Shown here: positions 8,321-17,674 of the stretch, piece after piece | How the letters are laid out: every line of letters begins with the position of its first letter | How positions within the stretch are numbered: position 1 is the first letter of the stretch | Assembly: GCA_045540315.1 (NCBI GenBank) | Contig: JAZQHA010000168.1 | Location: 19,408 to 83,407, forward strand | DNA length: 64,000 bases | Direction: 5' to 3' | DNA from: CAG-557 sp045540315 | GTDB lineage: Bacteria > Bacillota > Clostridia > Oscillospirales > Acutalibacteraceae | Translations under genes and position numbers: made by a program | The notes under the pieces: generated by a model | What the model was told of the DNA's origin: nothing | Databases searched by the model: none | What the model saw: only the letters and a program-made list of their open reading frames with translations

Positions 8321-10495
8321 ATGAGAAAAAAAGATATAAGTAAATACAATTTAAGTTCTAAGACTTTAAATAGTATTGCAAAAGAGAGTTCTATTTTTGC
8401 AAAAGGCCTGAAAACCGTTGGGACGATTTTTCTTGTAAATGTAATTATTTTTTCCATGATTTTTATGGGATATATCGTTAGCGTGGCCAGCGACCGTGTT
8501 GAGTATGATGTTCGTGCAAGTAAATTGCAGCTAACTAGTATGATTTACACTATGGATGAAAATGGCGCGATGAAGGAATATAACAAGGCGTATAGCTCAG
8601 AAAATCGTATCTGGGTGGACTTTAGCAATATTCCTCAGTATATGAAGGATGCCATCATTTCTATCGAGGATAAACGTTTTTATGAGCATAACGGGGTCGA
8701 CTTAATTAGAACAACCGGTGCGGTACTTAACTTGCTTATTGGCAGGGGAAGTTATGGTGGTTCGACCCTCACGCAGCAGTTAGTGAAAAACTTGACTGAA
8801 GAAAGTGAAGTTAGCATAACAAGAAAGGTCAAGGAGATGTTCCGGGCTGTTAATTTTGAGAAGGACTTCTCTAAGGATGAAATTCTTGAGGCTTACCTGA
8901 ATGTGGTTAACTTTGGTAACGGTTGTAGAGGTGTACAGGCTGCTGCCAATACTTACTTCAATAAGGAGATAAAAGACTGTTCCATTGCGCAATGCGCGAC
9001 GATTGCCGGTATCACTCAAAATCCAGCTGCCTACAATCCTTTTGTTTATCCGGAAAATAACCAGGAGCGTCGCGAGACTGTACTTAGAGAGATGTTTGCG
9101 CAAGGTCGAATTTCTCAGCAAGAATTTGATGAGGCCATGGTTGAATCGAAAAGTATGACGTTTGAGAAAAAAGATACGGATGGGCAGGAATCTTCCGGGG
9201 GGCCGGTGAGAAACTGGTATACCGAGGCCCTATTTAACGACATTATTAACGACTTGATGGCGAAATATAAGATAAATAAAACCTCTGCGCAAGACATATT
9301 ATTTAAACAAGGCCTGAAAATCTACTGCGCCGTCGATGAAAAAGCTCAAGCTATCGCGGAGAAGGTCATCGCAACAGACTCATTAATGCCGCAAGATAAA
9401 AACCTAGAACTTGGCTATGTGATGATGGATTATGATGGTCGAGTGCTTGCAAGTATTGGTTCGCGCGCGACAAAAACGGGTAACATGCTTTTTGATAGAG
9501 CAAACTTTGCAAAGCGTCAACCTGGTTCTTGCATAAAGCCTATTTCGGTGTATGCCCCGGCGATAGATATGGGTCTTTATAACTATGCATCGACCGTGAA
9601 AGATGAGCCTTTGCAGAACTTTTATGGTAAGGGTAAGCCGGGCCCTAATAACTGGTATAAGTCCTTTAAGGGCGATGTTCCTTTAGTTTGGGCAATACAA
9701 CAGTCGGCCAACGCGCCAGCAGCTCAAGTTTTACAGGAGATTACTTATCAACGAAGCTTTGACTTCTTGACGAAAAAGTTGGGCCTTAGTCACCTGGATG
9801 CTGAAGATAGAACTTCAGGTGGTGGATTGTCGCTCGGCGGTTTGCACGGCGGCGTAACGGTCCGCGAAATGACAGCGGCGTTCCAGATTTTCGGTAACGG
9901 TGGTATGTACAACAAGCCGTATACATATTTTTATGTGTTGGACAGAAATGGTAAAATTCTTCTCGATAATCGCGACAAAATCGGCACGAGAGCTATTAGT
10001 TCGCAGTCTGCTACAATTATGAATAGATTATTGCGGCAGGTAATTGTCGCCGGAACTGGTCGCGGCGCTGATATCGATAAGTGGGAGGTTGTCGGGAAAA
10101 CCGGTACGACTAACGACGATAAGGACAGCTGGTTTGTGGCCCTAACTCCAAAAGCTGTTGCCGGAATCTGGACAGGATACGATTCGCCAAAAAGAATTCG
10201 CGAAACAGCTTATGCAAAGCGTATTTGGAAGGAAATTATGTCGCGATACCTCGCAGACAAAGAACCTCAACCATACAATTTTGACTCGAATGTGACAGAG
10301 TGCGAATATTGCCTAGCGAGCGGCGGCATAGCTGTGCCAGGAAGTTGCCCATCTACGTCCGTAGGATACTTTGCAAATAACAATATGCCGTCGACTTGTT
10401 CGCAACACGCAAGCGCTATGTCATATCATACTTGGTTGGATGACGCGATTGAGGAACTTGAGCGACAGGAAATGCCTGAAGATTTGATAGAGTAG
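8321..10495 (+). CDS. Class A penicillin-binding protein (PBP1A type)
   Basis: The ATG at 8321 follows GCAGGAG and begins MRKKDISKYN; the open frame upstream is not needed. The product has 724 residues: a cytoplasmic tail, a membrane helix (about 34-56), a GT51 transglycosylase domain (IEDKRFYEHNGVD with catalytic Glu at 116; GGSTLTQQLVKN at 147-158) and a transpeptidase domain with SCIK (Ser near 403), SAN, and KTGT near 593. It polymerises and cross-links peptidoglycan outside the membrane. The C-terminal tail holds several Cys (CEYCLASGG and others). A cloverleaf repeat lies just downstream. Confidence 0.94.
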   Translation: MRKKDISKYNLSSKTLNSIAKESSIFAKGLKTVGTIFLVNVIIFSMIFMGYIVSVASDRVEYDVRASKLQLTSMIYTMDENGAMKEYNKAYSSENRIWVDFSNIPQYMKDAIISIEDKRFYEHNGVDLIRTTGAVLNLLIGRGSYGGSTLTQQLVKNLTEESEVSITRKVKEMFRAVNFEKDFSKDEILEAYLNVVNFGNGCRGVQAAANTYFNKEIKDCSIAQCATIAGITQNPAAYNPFVYPENNQERRETVLREMFAQGRISQQEFDEAMVESKSMTFEKKDTDGQESSGGPVRNWYTEALFNDIINDLMAKYKINKTSAQDILFKQGLKIYCAVDEKAQAIAEKVIATDSLMPQDKNLELGYVMMDYDGRVLASIGSRATKTGNMLFDRANFAKRQPGSCIKPISVYAPAIDMGLYNYASTVKDEPLQNFYGKGKPGPNNWYKSFKGDVPLVWAIQQSANAPAAQVLQEITYQRSFDFLTKKLGLSHLDAEDRTSGGGLSLGGLHGGVTVREMTAAFQIFGNGGMYNKPYTYFYVLDRNGKILLDNRDKIGTRAISSQSATIMNRLLRQVIVAGTGRGADIDKWEVVGKTGTTNDDKDSWFVALTPKAVAGIWTGYDSPKRIRETAYAKRIWKEIMSRYLADKEPQPYNFDSNVTECEYCLASGGIAVPGSCPSTSVGYFANNNMPSTCSQHASAMSYHTWLDDAIEELERQEMPEDLIE

Positions 10496-10547
10496 TGTTT
10501 TAGGGAAGTATCTCGTGTGATATCTTGCTTTAGGTCTAGCCGCTCCG

Positions 10548-10657
10548 GCCGCGAGGCCAAAGAAAATAAATATTTATTTTCTTTGTGGACAAAAGCCCAA
10601 CTTCGTTGCGCTTTTGTCTGGCCGAAGGCCCCAAAGGGGCCTTCGGCGCCTCGCGGC
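10548..10657 (+). repeat. Cloverleaf repeat, copy 3
   Basis: The outer stem GCCGCGAGGC (10548-10557) pairs with GCCTCGCGGC (10648-10657). Inner hairpins are the AT-rich CAAAGAAAATAA... (10558-10585), a middle stem GACAAAAGCCCAAC with one mismatch, and GCCGAAGGCCCC... (10621-10647). Flanking arms pair partially out to GGGAAGT (about 10503) and ACTTCC (about 10711), giving about 205 bp in all. Confidence 0.92.
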
Positions 10658-10731
10658 GTCGCTGAGGAGCTAAGCAAACAGTACAGTGTCGCGCTACCTA
10701 TTAGGCACTTCCTGTGTTATAGAGTCATATT

Positions 10732-10761
10732 TTGATTGCCTTAAATATAATGAATTATAAA
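10732..10761 (+). promoter_or_regulatory. Possible promoter of lysC
   Basis: TTGATT (10732-10737) is followed after 17-18 bp by TTATAAA (10755-10761). It lies about 45 bp before the lysC start. No lysine riboswitch is seen. Confidence 0.35.
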
Positions 10762-10804
10762 GTGTGCGAGATAGCACGAAGATTTTAAAATGGAGATGTG
10801 AACA

Positions 10805-12019
10805 ATGAGCTTAGTAGTTCAAAAGTTTGGAGGGACTTCTGTTGCCAACGCCAAGCTGATTTTCAATGTTGCGAACATCATCACGCGAGCGTACCAAGAA
10901 GGGAACGACGTTGTTGTAGTGGTCTCGGCGCAGGGCGACATGACAGATGAACTCATTGAAAAAGCCAACGAAATAAATACAAATGCCTCCAAACGAGAAA
11001 TGGATGTTTTATTGGCCTCTGGAGAGCAGATTTCAATTGCACTTTTGTCGATGGCAATTGAGAAACTTGGGTTTCCGGTTACGTCGTTACTGGGTTGGCA
11101 AGCCGGCGTTATGACAAGTTCAACTTACGGTAGCGCCATGATTACGAGAATTGATCCAGGTCGTATTAAAAAAGAGTTGGATAAAAAAAATATCGTGATT
11201 GTAGCCGGTTTCCAGGGGCTTAGCCAGTACTATGACCTAACCACCTTGGGTAGAGGTGGTTCTGATACTAGCGCGGTGGGAATTGCAGTTGCTTTGAGTG
11301 CGGACCTTTGCCAGATATATACGGACGTTGAGGGGGTTTACACGGCTGATCCTAGACTCGTAAAAGGTGCAAAAAAGTTAGCCGATATTTCCTATGACGA
11401 GATGTTAGAGTTAGCCACATTAGGCGCGCAGGTGCTAAATAATCGCTCCGTCGAGATAGCAAAAAAACATAACGTGGAGTTAGAAGTGTTATCAAGCTTT
11501 GTGGACGTGCCAGGAACAATAGTAAAGGAGAGCGCGAATATGGAAAAAATGTTAATAAGCGGAGTTGCCAAGGACGATAAGGTTGCTAAAATCTCTATCA
11601 CAGGTATACCAGACTCGCAAGGATGGATATTTAGGATATTTTCTAAGCTTTCGGCAAGAGATATAAATGTGGATACGCTATTGCAAACGGCTGCACACGG
11701 CGATCGGCGAGATATGTTCTTTACGGTTAAGGAAGATCGCTTAGAAGATACTATTGAGGCTTTGAGTAAGTATTGTGAGTCGTTTGATGGTGCGAGCTTA
11801 ACTTATGACAAGAATGTTTCGAAGATTTCGATTGTTGGCGCTGGCATGCAGACTCATGCGGGAGTGGCGGCTAAAATGTTTGAGGCGCTCTTTACGGCAA
11901 ATATTGATATTCAGATGATTGCCACGAGTGAGATAAAGGTTTCGGTTATTGTGGCCAGGGAGCTCGCTGATGAGGCGGTTAGAACAGTCCATAATGCATT
12001 TTTTAACACGATGGACTAA
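10805..12019 (+). CDS. lysC: Aspartate kinase
   Basis: This 404-residue enzyme begins MSLVVQKFGGTSVANAKLI, the aspartokinase signature, and has the GRGGSDTSAVGIAVAL nucleotide/substrate segment (about 155-170) and two C-terminal ACT domains (about 265-404) for allosteric amino-acid feedback. It phosphorylates aspartate, the first step towards lysine, threonine, methionine and diaminopimelate, the last being needed for peptidoglycan and for spore dipicolinate. AATGGAGATG precedes the ATG. No other lysine-pathway gene is adjacent; gatC follows after a cloverleaf repeat. Confidence 0.95.
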   Translation: MSLVVQKFGGTSVANAKLIFNVANIITRAYQEGNDVVVVVSAQGDMTDELIEKANEINTNASKREMDVLLASGEQISIALLSMAIEKLGFPVTSLLGWQAGVMTSSTYGSAMITRIDPGRIKKELDKKNIVIVAGFQGLSQYYDLTTLGRGGSDTSAVGIAVALSADLCQIYTDVEGVYTADPRLVKGAKKLADISYDEMLELATLGAQVLNNRSVEIAKKHNVELEVLSSFVDVPGTIVKESANMEKMLISGVAKDDKVAKISITGIPDSQGWIFRIFSKLSARDINVDTLLQTAAHGDRRDMFFTVKEDRLEDTIEALSKYCESFDGASLTYDKNVSKISIVGAGMQTHAGVAAKMFEALFTANIDIQMIATSEIKVSVIVARELADEAVRTVHNAFFNTMD

Positions 12020-12078
12020 TATAGAAATATCGGCAGTGTCCCAATTAAATACCAAGTAGCATCAAGCCCTGCTGGGGC

Positions 12079-12192
12079 GCCGCGAGACGCCGAAGGCCCC
12101 AAAGGGGCCTTCGGCCAGTCCCAAACCCAACAAAGTTGCGTTTGGGACTACAAAGAAAATAAATAAATATTTATTTTCTTTGGCCTCGCGGC
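12079..12192 (-). repeat. Cloverleaf repeat, copy 4
   Basis: The outer stem is GCCGCGAGAC (12079-12088, one base off consensus) with GCCTCGCGGC (12183-12192). The hairpin order is GC-rich (12089-12115), middle (about 12117-12149, AGTCCCAAACCCAAC...), AT-rich (12151-12182). This is the inverse of copies 1 and 3, so the element is inserted in the opposite orientation, between lysC and gatC. Confidence 0.92.
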
Positions 12193-12231
12193 CGCGATGG
12201 ATTAATATATCAGAAGTAAGGAGTGGTTATT

Positions 12232-12402
12232 ATGGTAACGAAAAAGGAAATTATAGACGTCTCCAAGATAGCAAAGATTGCAATTAGTGACGACGATGCT
12301 CAACACTTTACCAAGGAGATTAACGATGTGTTGAAATTTGTTGATATGATATATGAAGTAGAATCGGAATGTGGGAATCTTGCGCTCGAGAAAGGAGTGT
12401 GA
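12232..12402 (+). CDS. gatC: Aspartyl/glutamyl-tRNA(Asn/Gln) amidotransferase subunit C, short form
   Basis: This 56-residue protein begins MVTKKEIIDVSKIAKIAISD and continues with FTKEINDVLKFVDMIYEV, the helical N-terminal half of GatC. GatC usually has about 95 residues; the C-terminal segment that wraps around GatA (LREDE... onward) is missing, and the protein stops at ALEKGV. No frameshift that would restore it is visible. TAAGGAG lies 10 bp upstream of the ATG. gatA starts 10 bp after the stop. The subunit stabilises GatA in the complex that converts Glu-tRNA(Gln) to Gln-tRNA(Gln). Confidence 0.8.
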   Translation: MVTKKEIIDVSKIAKIAISDDDAQHFTKEINDVLKFVDMIYEVESECGNLALEKGV

Positions 12403-12412
12403 CGATGAAAAA

Positions 12413-13882
12413 ATGAGTTATGTAGGAAGAATACGTAAAATTCAAAATTTACTTACGACAAAACAAATTTCTTGCGTTGAGTTGACGAAAAAGTACCTCA
12501 AAGAAATAGATAATTGCAACGAGGAACTTAATGCGTACGTTGAGGTAACCAGTGAAGCGGCACTTGAGACTGCAAAAAAAGTCGACGAGAAAATCTCAAT
12601 GGGATTGCAGTTGCAGCCACTTGAGGGTGTACCAATGTCGCTTAAGGATAATATATTTACAAAGGGTATAAAGACCACGTGTTGTTCCAATATGTTGAAG
12701 GATTACGTGCCGGATTATGATGCAACGGTTTGGTCTATTCTAAAGGCTCAAAATGCAGTGCTGCTGGGCAAAACAAATATGGATGAGTTTGCTATGGGGT
12801 GTTCGTGTAAGACTTCTTGCTATGGTGGCTCTAAAAATCCACACGACCTTACCAAAGTGCCTGGAGGAAGTTCTGGTGGCTCTGCTGCTGCCGTATGTGC
12901 AAATATTTCTGCATATTCTCTTGGTACCGATACCGGGGGCTCAATTCGTCAACCGTCGAGCTTTTGCGGAACTGTTGGGCTAAAACCGACTTATGGAGCC
13001 TTCTCTAGGTATGGTGTGGTTCCATTTGCAGATTCTTTGGATCAAGTTGGTCCTATGGCGGCAACTGTTGAGGATACGGCGATAATTTTTGACAGTCTTG
13101 CGAAAAAGGACCCGCTTGATACGACTTCAGTTGGAGCAAAGTATGGCGCGACTTTTGGCAACTTGAAGAATGACTTAAAAGGTGTGCGAATTGGGTTACC
13201 GCGACAGTACTTTATTGGTTTGGATGAAGATGTTGCGAAGGCTATCGATAACGCAATTCGTGTCTATGAGAGTTTAGGGGCGCAATTTGTAGAGTTTGAT
13301 ATGCCGATTATCAAGTATTCGCTGCCAATTTATTATGCTTTAGCAACGTCTGAGGGGGCTAAGAATCTTAAAAAGTTTGATGGTTTGACCTTTGGCACAA
13401 ACGTGAGTGACTCAATCGCTGAAAATAGAGGTGCCGGTTTTGGAGATGAGGTTAAGCGGAGATTGTTGCTTGGTACTTATATGTTGCATTCAGAAAAAGG
13501 AAAATGGTACTTAAGTGAGGCAAAGAGAATTCGAAAAGCTATTGTTCGAGCTTTTGATGAGGCCTTTTCAAAATGCGATGTTATTTTAAGCTCAACGGTT
13601 CCCAGTACGGCCACGTCTCACGACTTTGTTCCGCAGGACCAAATGCAATCTTATATGTCGGACATCTGCACGGTTCCTGCGAATATGGCCGGGTTGCCTG
13701 CAGTATCAGTACCGTGTGGAGTCGATTCAAATAGCTTGCCAATCGGTATGCAGCTCATCGGTGCGAGGCAAAAAGAGACAACCATATTAAACGTTGCGCA
13801 TAAATTTGAATTGGAGACTAATTTGCAGGTTTTGAGAAATTTAAACATAGGCGTAAGGTTAGAATGCGCAAATTCTATGTGA
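12413..13882 (+). CDS. gatA: Asp/Glu-tRNA amidotransferase subunit A
   Basis: This 489-residue amidase-signature enzyme has catalytic Lys in PMSLKDNI, the GGSSGGSAAAV block and the TDTGGSIRQPSSFCGTVGLKPTYG region (written here only as a landmark; cis-Ser and nucleophile Ser lie in it). It releases ammonia from glutamine for transamidation of mischarged Glu-tRNA(Gln). The ATG at 12413 follows AAAGGAG (12391-12397) at a long 15-bp spacing; an in-frame GTG at 12371 would overlap gatC. gatB, normally next, is absent here: a cloverleaf repeat and sigK follow instead. Confidence 0.93.
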   Translation: MSYVGRIRKIQNLLTTKQISCVELTKKYLKEIDNCNEELNAYVEVTSEAALETAKKVDEKISMGLQLQPLEGVPMSLKDNIFTKGIKTTCCSNMLKDYVPDYDATVWSILKAQNAVLLGKTNMDEFAMGCSCKTSCYGGSKNPHDLTKVPGGSSGGSAAAVCANISAYSLGTDTGGSIRQPSSFCGTVGLKPTYGAFSRYGVVPFADSLDQVGPMAATVEDTAIIFDSLAKKDPLDTTSVGAKYGATFGNLKNDLKGVRIGLPRQYFIGLDEDVAKAIDNAIRVYESLGAQFVEFDMPIIKYSLPIYYALATSEGAKNLKKFDGLTFGTNVSDSIAENRGAGFGDEVKRRLLLGTYMLHSEKGKWYLSEAKRIRKAIVRAFDEAFSKCDVILSSTVPSTATSHDFVPQDQMQSYMSDICTVPANMAGLPAVSVPCGVDSNSLPIGMQLIGARQKETTILNVAHKFELETNLQVLRNLNIGVRLECANSM

Positions 13883-13918
13883 GTGCCCCAAAATAATGAT
13901 TTTAGCTAACTGCAGCGG

Positions 13919-14020
13919 GCCGCGAGGCCATCGGAACTCAATTCTTTGAGTTCCGATGTGACCCCAGACCTCTTTGAGGTCTGAGGTGGCTCCATAATTT
14001 TTATGGAGCCGCCTCGCGGC
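13919..14020. repeat. Cloverleaf repeat, copy 5
   Basis: The outer stem is GCCGCGAGGC (13919-13928) with GCCTCGCGGC (14011-14020). Inner hairpins are CATCGGAACTC... (13929-13958), ACCCCAGACCTC... (about 13960-13987) and GGCTCCATAA... (13988-14010). The inner sequences are unlike those of copies 1 and 3, but the cloverleaf is the same. The left arm begins GAGTGCCCC (13881), like copy 13. Confidence 0.9.
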
Positions 14021-14139
14021 GGCCGCGGATAAAGGTTTGCGCATTCTAAAATTAAAAAAAGCATGCTAGGACACGCACACGAGTAAGCTCTTTTACATAA
14101 ATTTAGACTATTGGTAAAACTGTAAAAGAGGGTGGTCTA

Positions 14140-14829
14140 GTGGTGTTAGGAGCACTTGTTGCGGGTCTTGCGAATTTTGTTGCATTTATTTTACATGTTA
14201 CGGGAACTGGCTCATTTCCGCAACCTTTGTCGGGTAAGGAAGAGAAAAAGTGTTTTGAGCTGATGAAAAGGGGGGATACTTCGGCTAGAAACAAGCTAAT
14301 AGAGCATAATCTTCGGTTGGTGGCGCACATTGTAAAAAAGTACTACACGGCAACAAACGAGCAAGACGATTTAGTCTCGATAGGAACGATAGGTCTTATT
14401 AAGGCGGTAGATACATTTAACGCATCGAAGGGGATAAGGCTGTCCAGCTACGCAGCAAGATGTATAGAGAATGAAATTCTGATGTTTTTCCGTAATTGTA
14501 AAAAGTCCGCACAAGATGTTTCAATGAACGAGCCGATTGATACAGACAAAGATGGTAACGCGCTCGTTTTGATGGATGTAATGGCCACCGAAGATTTAAT
14601 TGTGGATGAGCTCGATACAAAAATTCAAGCGGAGAAGATGTACAAGTACATAGAGGAAGTATTATCTGAGCGTGAAAGAACAATAGTTAAATTACGGTAT
14701 GGTCTGGGAGGAAAAATCCCATTGACTCAGCGAGAGGTGGCGGAAAAACTAAATATTTCGCGGTCGTATGTTTCGAGGATAGAAAAAAAAGCATTATTAA
14801 CACTTAAAAAAAGATTTAATAAGAGTTAA
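14140..14829 (+). CDS. sigK: RNA polymerase sporulation sigma factor sigma-K, with pro-sequence
   Basis: This 229-residue sigma-70 family protein starts at GTG 14140 with a hydrophobic pro-sequence (VLGALVAGLANFVAFILHV) followed by FPQPLSGKEEKKCFELMKRG, the arrangement of pro-sigma-K. Region 2 is NKLIEHNLRLVAHIVKKYY and DLVSIGTIGLIKAVDTFN; region 4 ends with LTQREVAEKLNISRSYVSRIEKKAL. The pro-peptide is normally removed by the membrane protease SpoIVFB in the mother cell, releasing the sigma factor that drives late spore-coat genes. The gene is uninterrupted, with no skin element. Confidence 0.93.
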   Translation: MVLGALVAGLANFVAFILHVTGTGSFPQPLSGKEEKKCFELMKRGDTSARNKLIEHNLRLVAHIVKKYYTATNEQDDLVSIGTIGLIKAVDTFNASKGIRLSSYAARCIENEILMFFRNCKKSAQDVSMNEPIDTDKDGNALVLMDVMATEDLIVDELDTKIQAEKMYKYIEEVLSERERTIVKLRYGLGGKIPLTQREVAEKLNISRSYVSRIEKKALLTLKKRFNKS

Positions 14830-14850
14830 AATAGAATAAAGGATGTGATT

Positions 14851-15654
14851 ATGATGTTGAAGGTGAATTTAATTTCTTATACAAATGAGCCGGAAAAATT
14901 GATAGCCTGTGCGGCAAAGTTATGTTATTCTGAGGTCGGAGCAGATAAAATTAGCGAAGGCCTCTCGGATGAAAAAGTGAGTAGTTTTGTAAATATGTTG
15001 GCAGAGATTGGTCACGAGAGTCCTATTGAGCACGTTAAATTTACTTTTGCAATTGAGGGAGTTTCGCGGTCGTTACTTGCGCAATTGACTAGACATCGAA
15101 TGGCGTCGTACAGCGTGCAAAGCCAAAGGTATGTCAGAATCGACAATTTTGAATATGTTGTGCCGCCGGAGATTGCCGCGATAGATGAGGCAAGAGAGGC
15201 CTTTGTAACTGCGATGGAAGAGGACGCTCGGCACTATGAGGAGCTAACGAGCATTTTGAAGGAAAAGCACAAAGAACAGCTCATGGGTCGTGGCAAGGAA
15301 GAAAAAGTTGCGGAGAAGCTGGCGGAGAAAAAGGCCATTGAAGATGCGCGATATGTGTTGCCGAACGCTTGCGAGACTAAGTTGATATGCACCTTTAATG
15401 CACGCAGTTTATTGAATTTTTTCTCACACAGGTGCTGCAACAGGGCTCAATGGGAGATCCAAGCTCTGGCGACGGAGATGTTGAGGTTGGTCTCAAGGGT
15501 GGCACCCAATATCTTTAAAAAAGCTGGCCCGCCGTGTCTATTCGGTGCTTGTCCAGAGGGAAAAATGTGCTGTGGAGACCAAGTGAACGTAAAGAAACGA
15601 TTTGCAGAGGTAAAAGGGGAAGTAGTATCATGTCCAACGGGAAACTTATTGTAA
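14851..15654 (+). CDS. thyX: Flavin-dependent thymidylate synthase ThyX
   Basis: This 267-residue enzyme has the ThyX signature RHRMASYSVQSQRYV near residue 85, with RHR-x7-8-S-x-R. It converts dUMP to dTMP with FAD, NADPH and methylene-tetrahydrofolate. The ATG at 14851 is preferred over an in-frame GTG at 14845 because AAAGGA (14838-14843) is well spaced from it. The C-terminal part is rich in Cys (CLFGACPEGKMCCG). Its 3' end overlaps tmk by 25 bp, so dTMP production and phosphorylation are coupled. Confidence 0.95.
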   Translation: MMLKVNLISYTNEPEKLIACAAKLCYSEVGADKISEGLSDEKVSSFVNMLAEIGHESPIEHVKFTFAIEGVSRSLLAQLTRHRMASYSVQSQRYVRIDNFEYVVPPEIAAIDEAREAFVTAMEEDARHYEELTSILKEKHKEQLMGRGKEEKVAEKLAEKKAIEDARYVLPNACETKLICTFNARSLLNFFSHRCCNRAQWEIQALATEMLRLVSRVAPNIFKKAGPPCLFGACPEGKMCCGDQVNVKKRFAEVKGEVVSCPTGNLL

Positions 15655-16301
15655 TTGAGGGGCTCGATGGGAGCGGCAAGGCTACGCAGACGAATTTGCT
15701 TTGTGAGAAGCTTGCGAGGCAAGATAAGAACTTTTGTAAGCTGAGTTTTCCAGATTATAATGAGCCGTCTTCGGCACTTGTTAAAATGTACTTAAATTCG
15801 GAGTTTGGCGACTCGCCGGATGATGTGAATGTTTACGCGGTGAGCTCGTTTTATGCGGTAGATAGGTATGCGAGCTTTAAGAGGTTTTGGAAGTCTAACT
15901 ACGAGAACGGACAAATTATAGTTGCGGACCGCTATACAACCTCTAATGCGATATATCAACTTTGCCGGTTGGACAAGTCTAACTGGGACGGGTACCTCTC
16001 GTGGCTGGAGGACTATGAGTATGTCAAGTTGGCGTTGCCGCGACCAGATTTGGTGATTTACCTCGATATGCCTATTGAGGTGTCGCAGCAGCTAATGTCC
16101 GAGCGATATCACGGCGACGACTCGCAGAAGGATATACATGAAAAAAATGTGAACTTTTTGAAAAAGTGCCGAGAGGCTGCTATGTATACGGCGGAAAAGT
16201 TAAATTGGCAAGTCATTCCTTGTAGCGAGAATTTTCAGCCAAAGGCAGTTGACGTGATAGGTGCGGCGGTCGAGAACGTTTTTGCGCGGTATGTACGGTG
16301 A
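15630..16301 (+). CDS. tmk: Thymidylate kinase
   Basis: This 223-residue P-loop kinase begins MSNGKLIVIEGLDGSGKATQ; the P-loop has GKAT rather than GKT/GKS-T. ADRYTTSNAIYQ is the DRY-type substrate block and LVIYLDMPIEV the strand after it. It phosphorylates dTMP to dTDP. The ATG at 15630 lies inside thyX and follows AAAGGGGA, so the longer upstream frame is not used. Adjacency to thyX supports the substrate. Confidence 0.9.
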   Translation: MSNGKLIVIEGLDGSGKATQTNLLCEKLARQDKNFCKLSFPDYNEPSSALVKMYLNSEFGDSPDDVNVYAVSSFYAVDRYASFKRFWKSNYENGQIIVADRYTTSNAIYQLCRLDKSNWDGYLSWLEDYEYVKLALPRPDLVIYLDMPIEVSQQLMSERYHGDDSQKDIHEKNVNFLKKCREAAMYTAEKLNWQVIPCSENFQPKAVDVIGAAVENVFARYVR

Positions 16302-16327
16302 ATAAAGCTTGTACGGGAGATTGAAAA

Positions 16328-17632
16328 ATGAGTGATGTAAATAATAATTTTGAGGGTAGAAAGAAAAAAGTTCAAGATTTTGAGGTTACCATTGAAGAGA
16401 CGGATAATCAACATGCCTCGATGGAAGACTTGATGAGTTATAGTGATGGTGCGAAGGAAAAACTTAATATGGCTACAAAAAAAGGTTCAACAAAATTTAA
16501 AAGAGTTAAAAAATCACCGAAAAATGTAAAGTTTTTCCGGCGCATGTGGCTTTTTATGATTTCTATGACTTGCTTTATGTTAGGACAATTCGTGATTTTT
16601 GGAACCCTGGATATGTTGTCCATCACAAGGAGTGAGTCGGTTGTCTCAATTGAGATTCCAAAGGGTGCTGGCAAAAATGAGGTCGCAAATATTTTATATA
16701 AAAATGGTGTTATTAATCAGCCTACATTTTTTAAGCTCTATTTGCTTTTGACTAAAGGCTCAAAAAAGTTTATTCCCGGTAGCTTTGAAATAAAAACAAA
16801 TCTCGATTATGAGGCAACCATCAATTATTTACGATCGAACGCCAATCGCTTGGATACGGATGTTGTGGATGTTACGGTACCTGAGGGTAAAAATATCATT
16901 GAGATTGCTGGGATTCTCGAGAAAAATGAGATTTGCTCGACAGATGAGTTTTTAAATGCTTGCAAGTCGAGTGAGTTCGATAAAGAATTTAGCTTTTTAA
17001 AAGAGGTAAAAGGCTCAGAGGTGATTTATAAGCTCGAGGGCTATCTTTTCCCGGATACTTATACATTTTATAAGAATGTTGAGCCGCGTACTGTCATAAG
17101 AAAAATGCTGAATAACTTTAATAACAAAATAAGTAAGAAGTTGTTAATTGATGAGTCGAATGAAAAGGTTAGCGTGAAAACCCTAGCAGATAGAAAATCA
17201 ATGTCGATTGCGGATGTCATCAATATGGCAGCACTCATTCAAGCAGAGGCCTCAAACGATGCAGATATGCCAGGTGTTTCGGCCGTAATTAGTAATCGCT
17301 TGCACACTAAGAAAACCGGTGGAATGTCACCTTTTGGAGATGCGATTAATGGTTGCCTGTGCGTTGATGCGACGGTTTGGTATCCTTATCGGAGTAAGGA
17401 AAGAGTGCCTCAAAATATGGTCGAAAGCTATGAGAGTCCATATAACACATATAAATTTAGCGGTTTGCCAAAGGGTGCGATTTGTAATCCTGGCTTGACT
17501 GCCATGGAGACGGTACTGAATCATAAGCCTACACAGTATTATTTTTACTGTCACGACAAGGATGGCAAAACCTACTATGCAAAGACTTTTTCGGAGCACG
17601 GTGCGAACTTGCGCAAGGCTGGATTAAACTAG
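16328..17632 (+). CDS. mltG: Endolytic murein transglycosylase MltG (YceG-like)
   Basis: This 434-residue protein has a charged cytoplasmic N-terminus, one membrane helix (about 72-95), a LysM-like region and the YceG catalytic domain with AALIQAEASNDADMPGVSAV, which holds the catalytic Glu. It cuts nascent glycan strands outside the membrane and so sets their length. GGGAGATTGAAAA precedes the ATG. The U32 peptidase-family gene comes next after a cloverleaf repeat, as mltG and U32 genes are linked in many Firmicutes. Confidence 0.94.
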   Translation: MSDVNNNFEGRKKKVQDFEVTIEETDNQHASMEDLMSYSDGAKEKLNMATKKGSTKFKRVKKSPKNVKFFRRMWLFMISMTCFMLGQFVIFGTLDMLSITRSESVVSIEIPKGAGKNEVANILYKNGVINQPTFFKLYLLLTKGSKKFIPGSFEIKTNLDYEATINYLRSNANRLDTDVVDVTVPEGKNIIEIAGILEKNEICSTDEFLNACKSSEFDKEFSFLKEVKGSEVIYKLEGYLFPDTYTFYKNVEPRTVIRKMLNNFNNKISKKLLIDESNEKVSVKTLADRKSMSIADVINMAALIQAEASNDADMPGVSAVISNRLHTKKTGGMSPFGDAINGCLCVDATVWYPYRSKERVPQNMVESYESPYNTYKFSGLPKGAICNPGLTAMETVLNHKPTQYYFYCHDKDGKTYYAKTFSEHGANLRKAGLN

Positions 17633-17674
17633 GGAGTGCCTCACATGTATAGCATTTTCGCAAGCCGCAACGGC

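Noticed and set aside
10517..10735. Open frames running through repeat copies (also at 17529-17729, 37483-37713, 44848-45138, 58068-58259)
   Set aside because: They read the palindromic repeats, have no ribosome-binding sites and share residues only because the repeats do.
14140..14829. Interrupted sigK (skin element)
   Set aside because: The reading frame is continuous from the pro-sequence to region 4.
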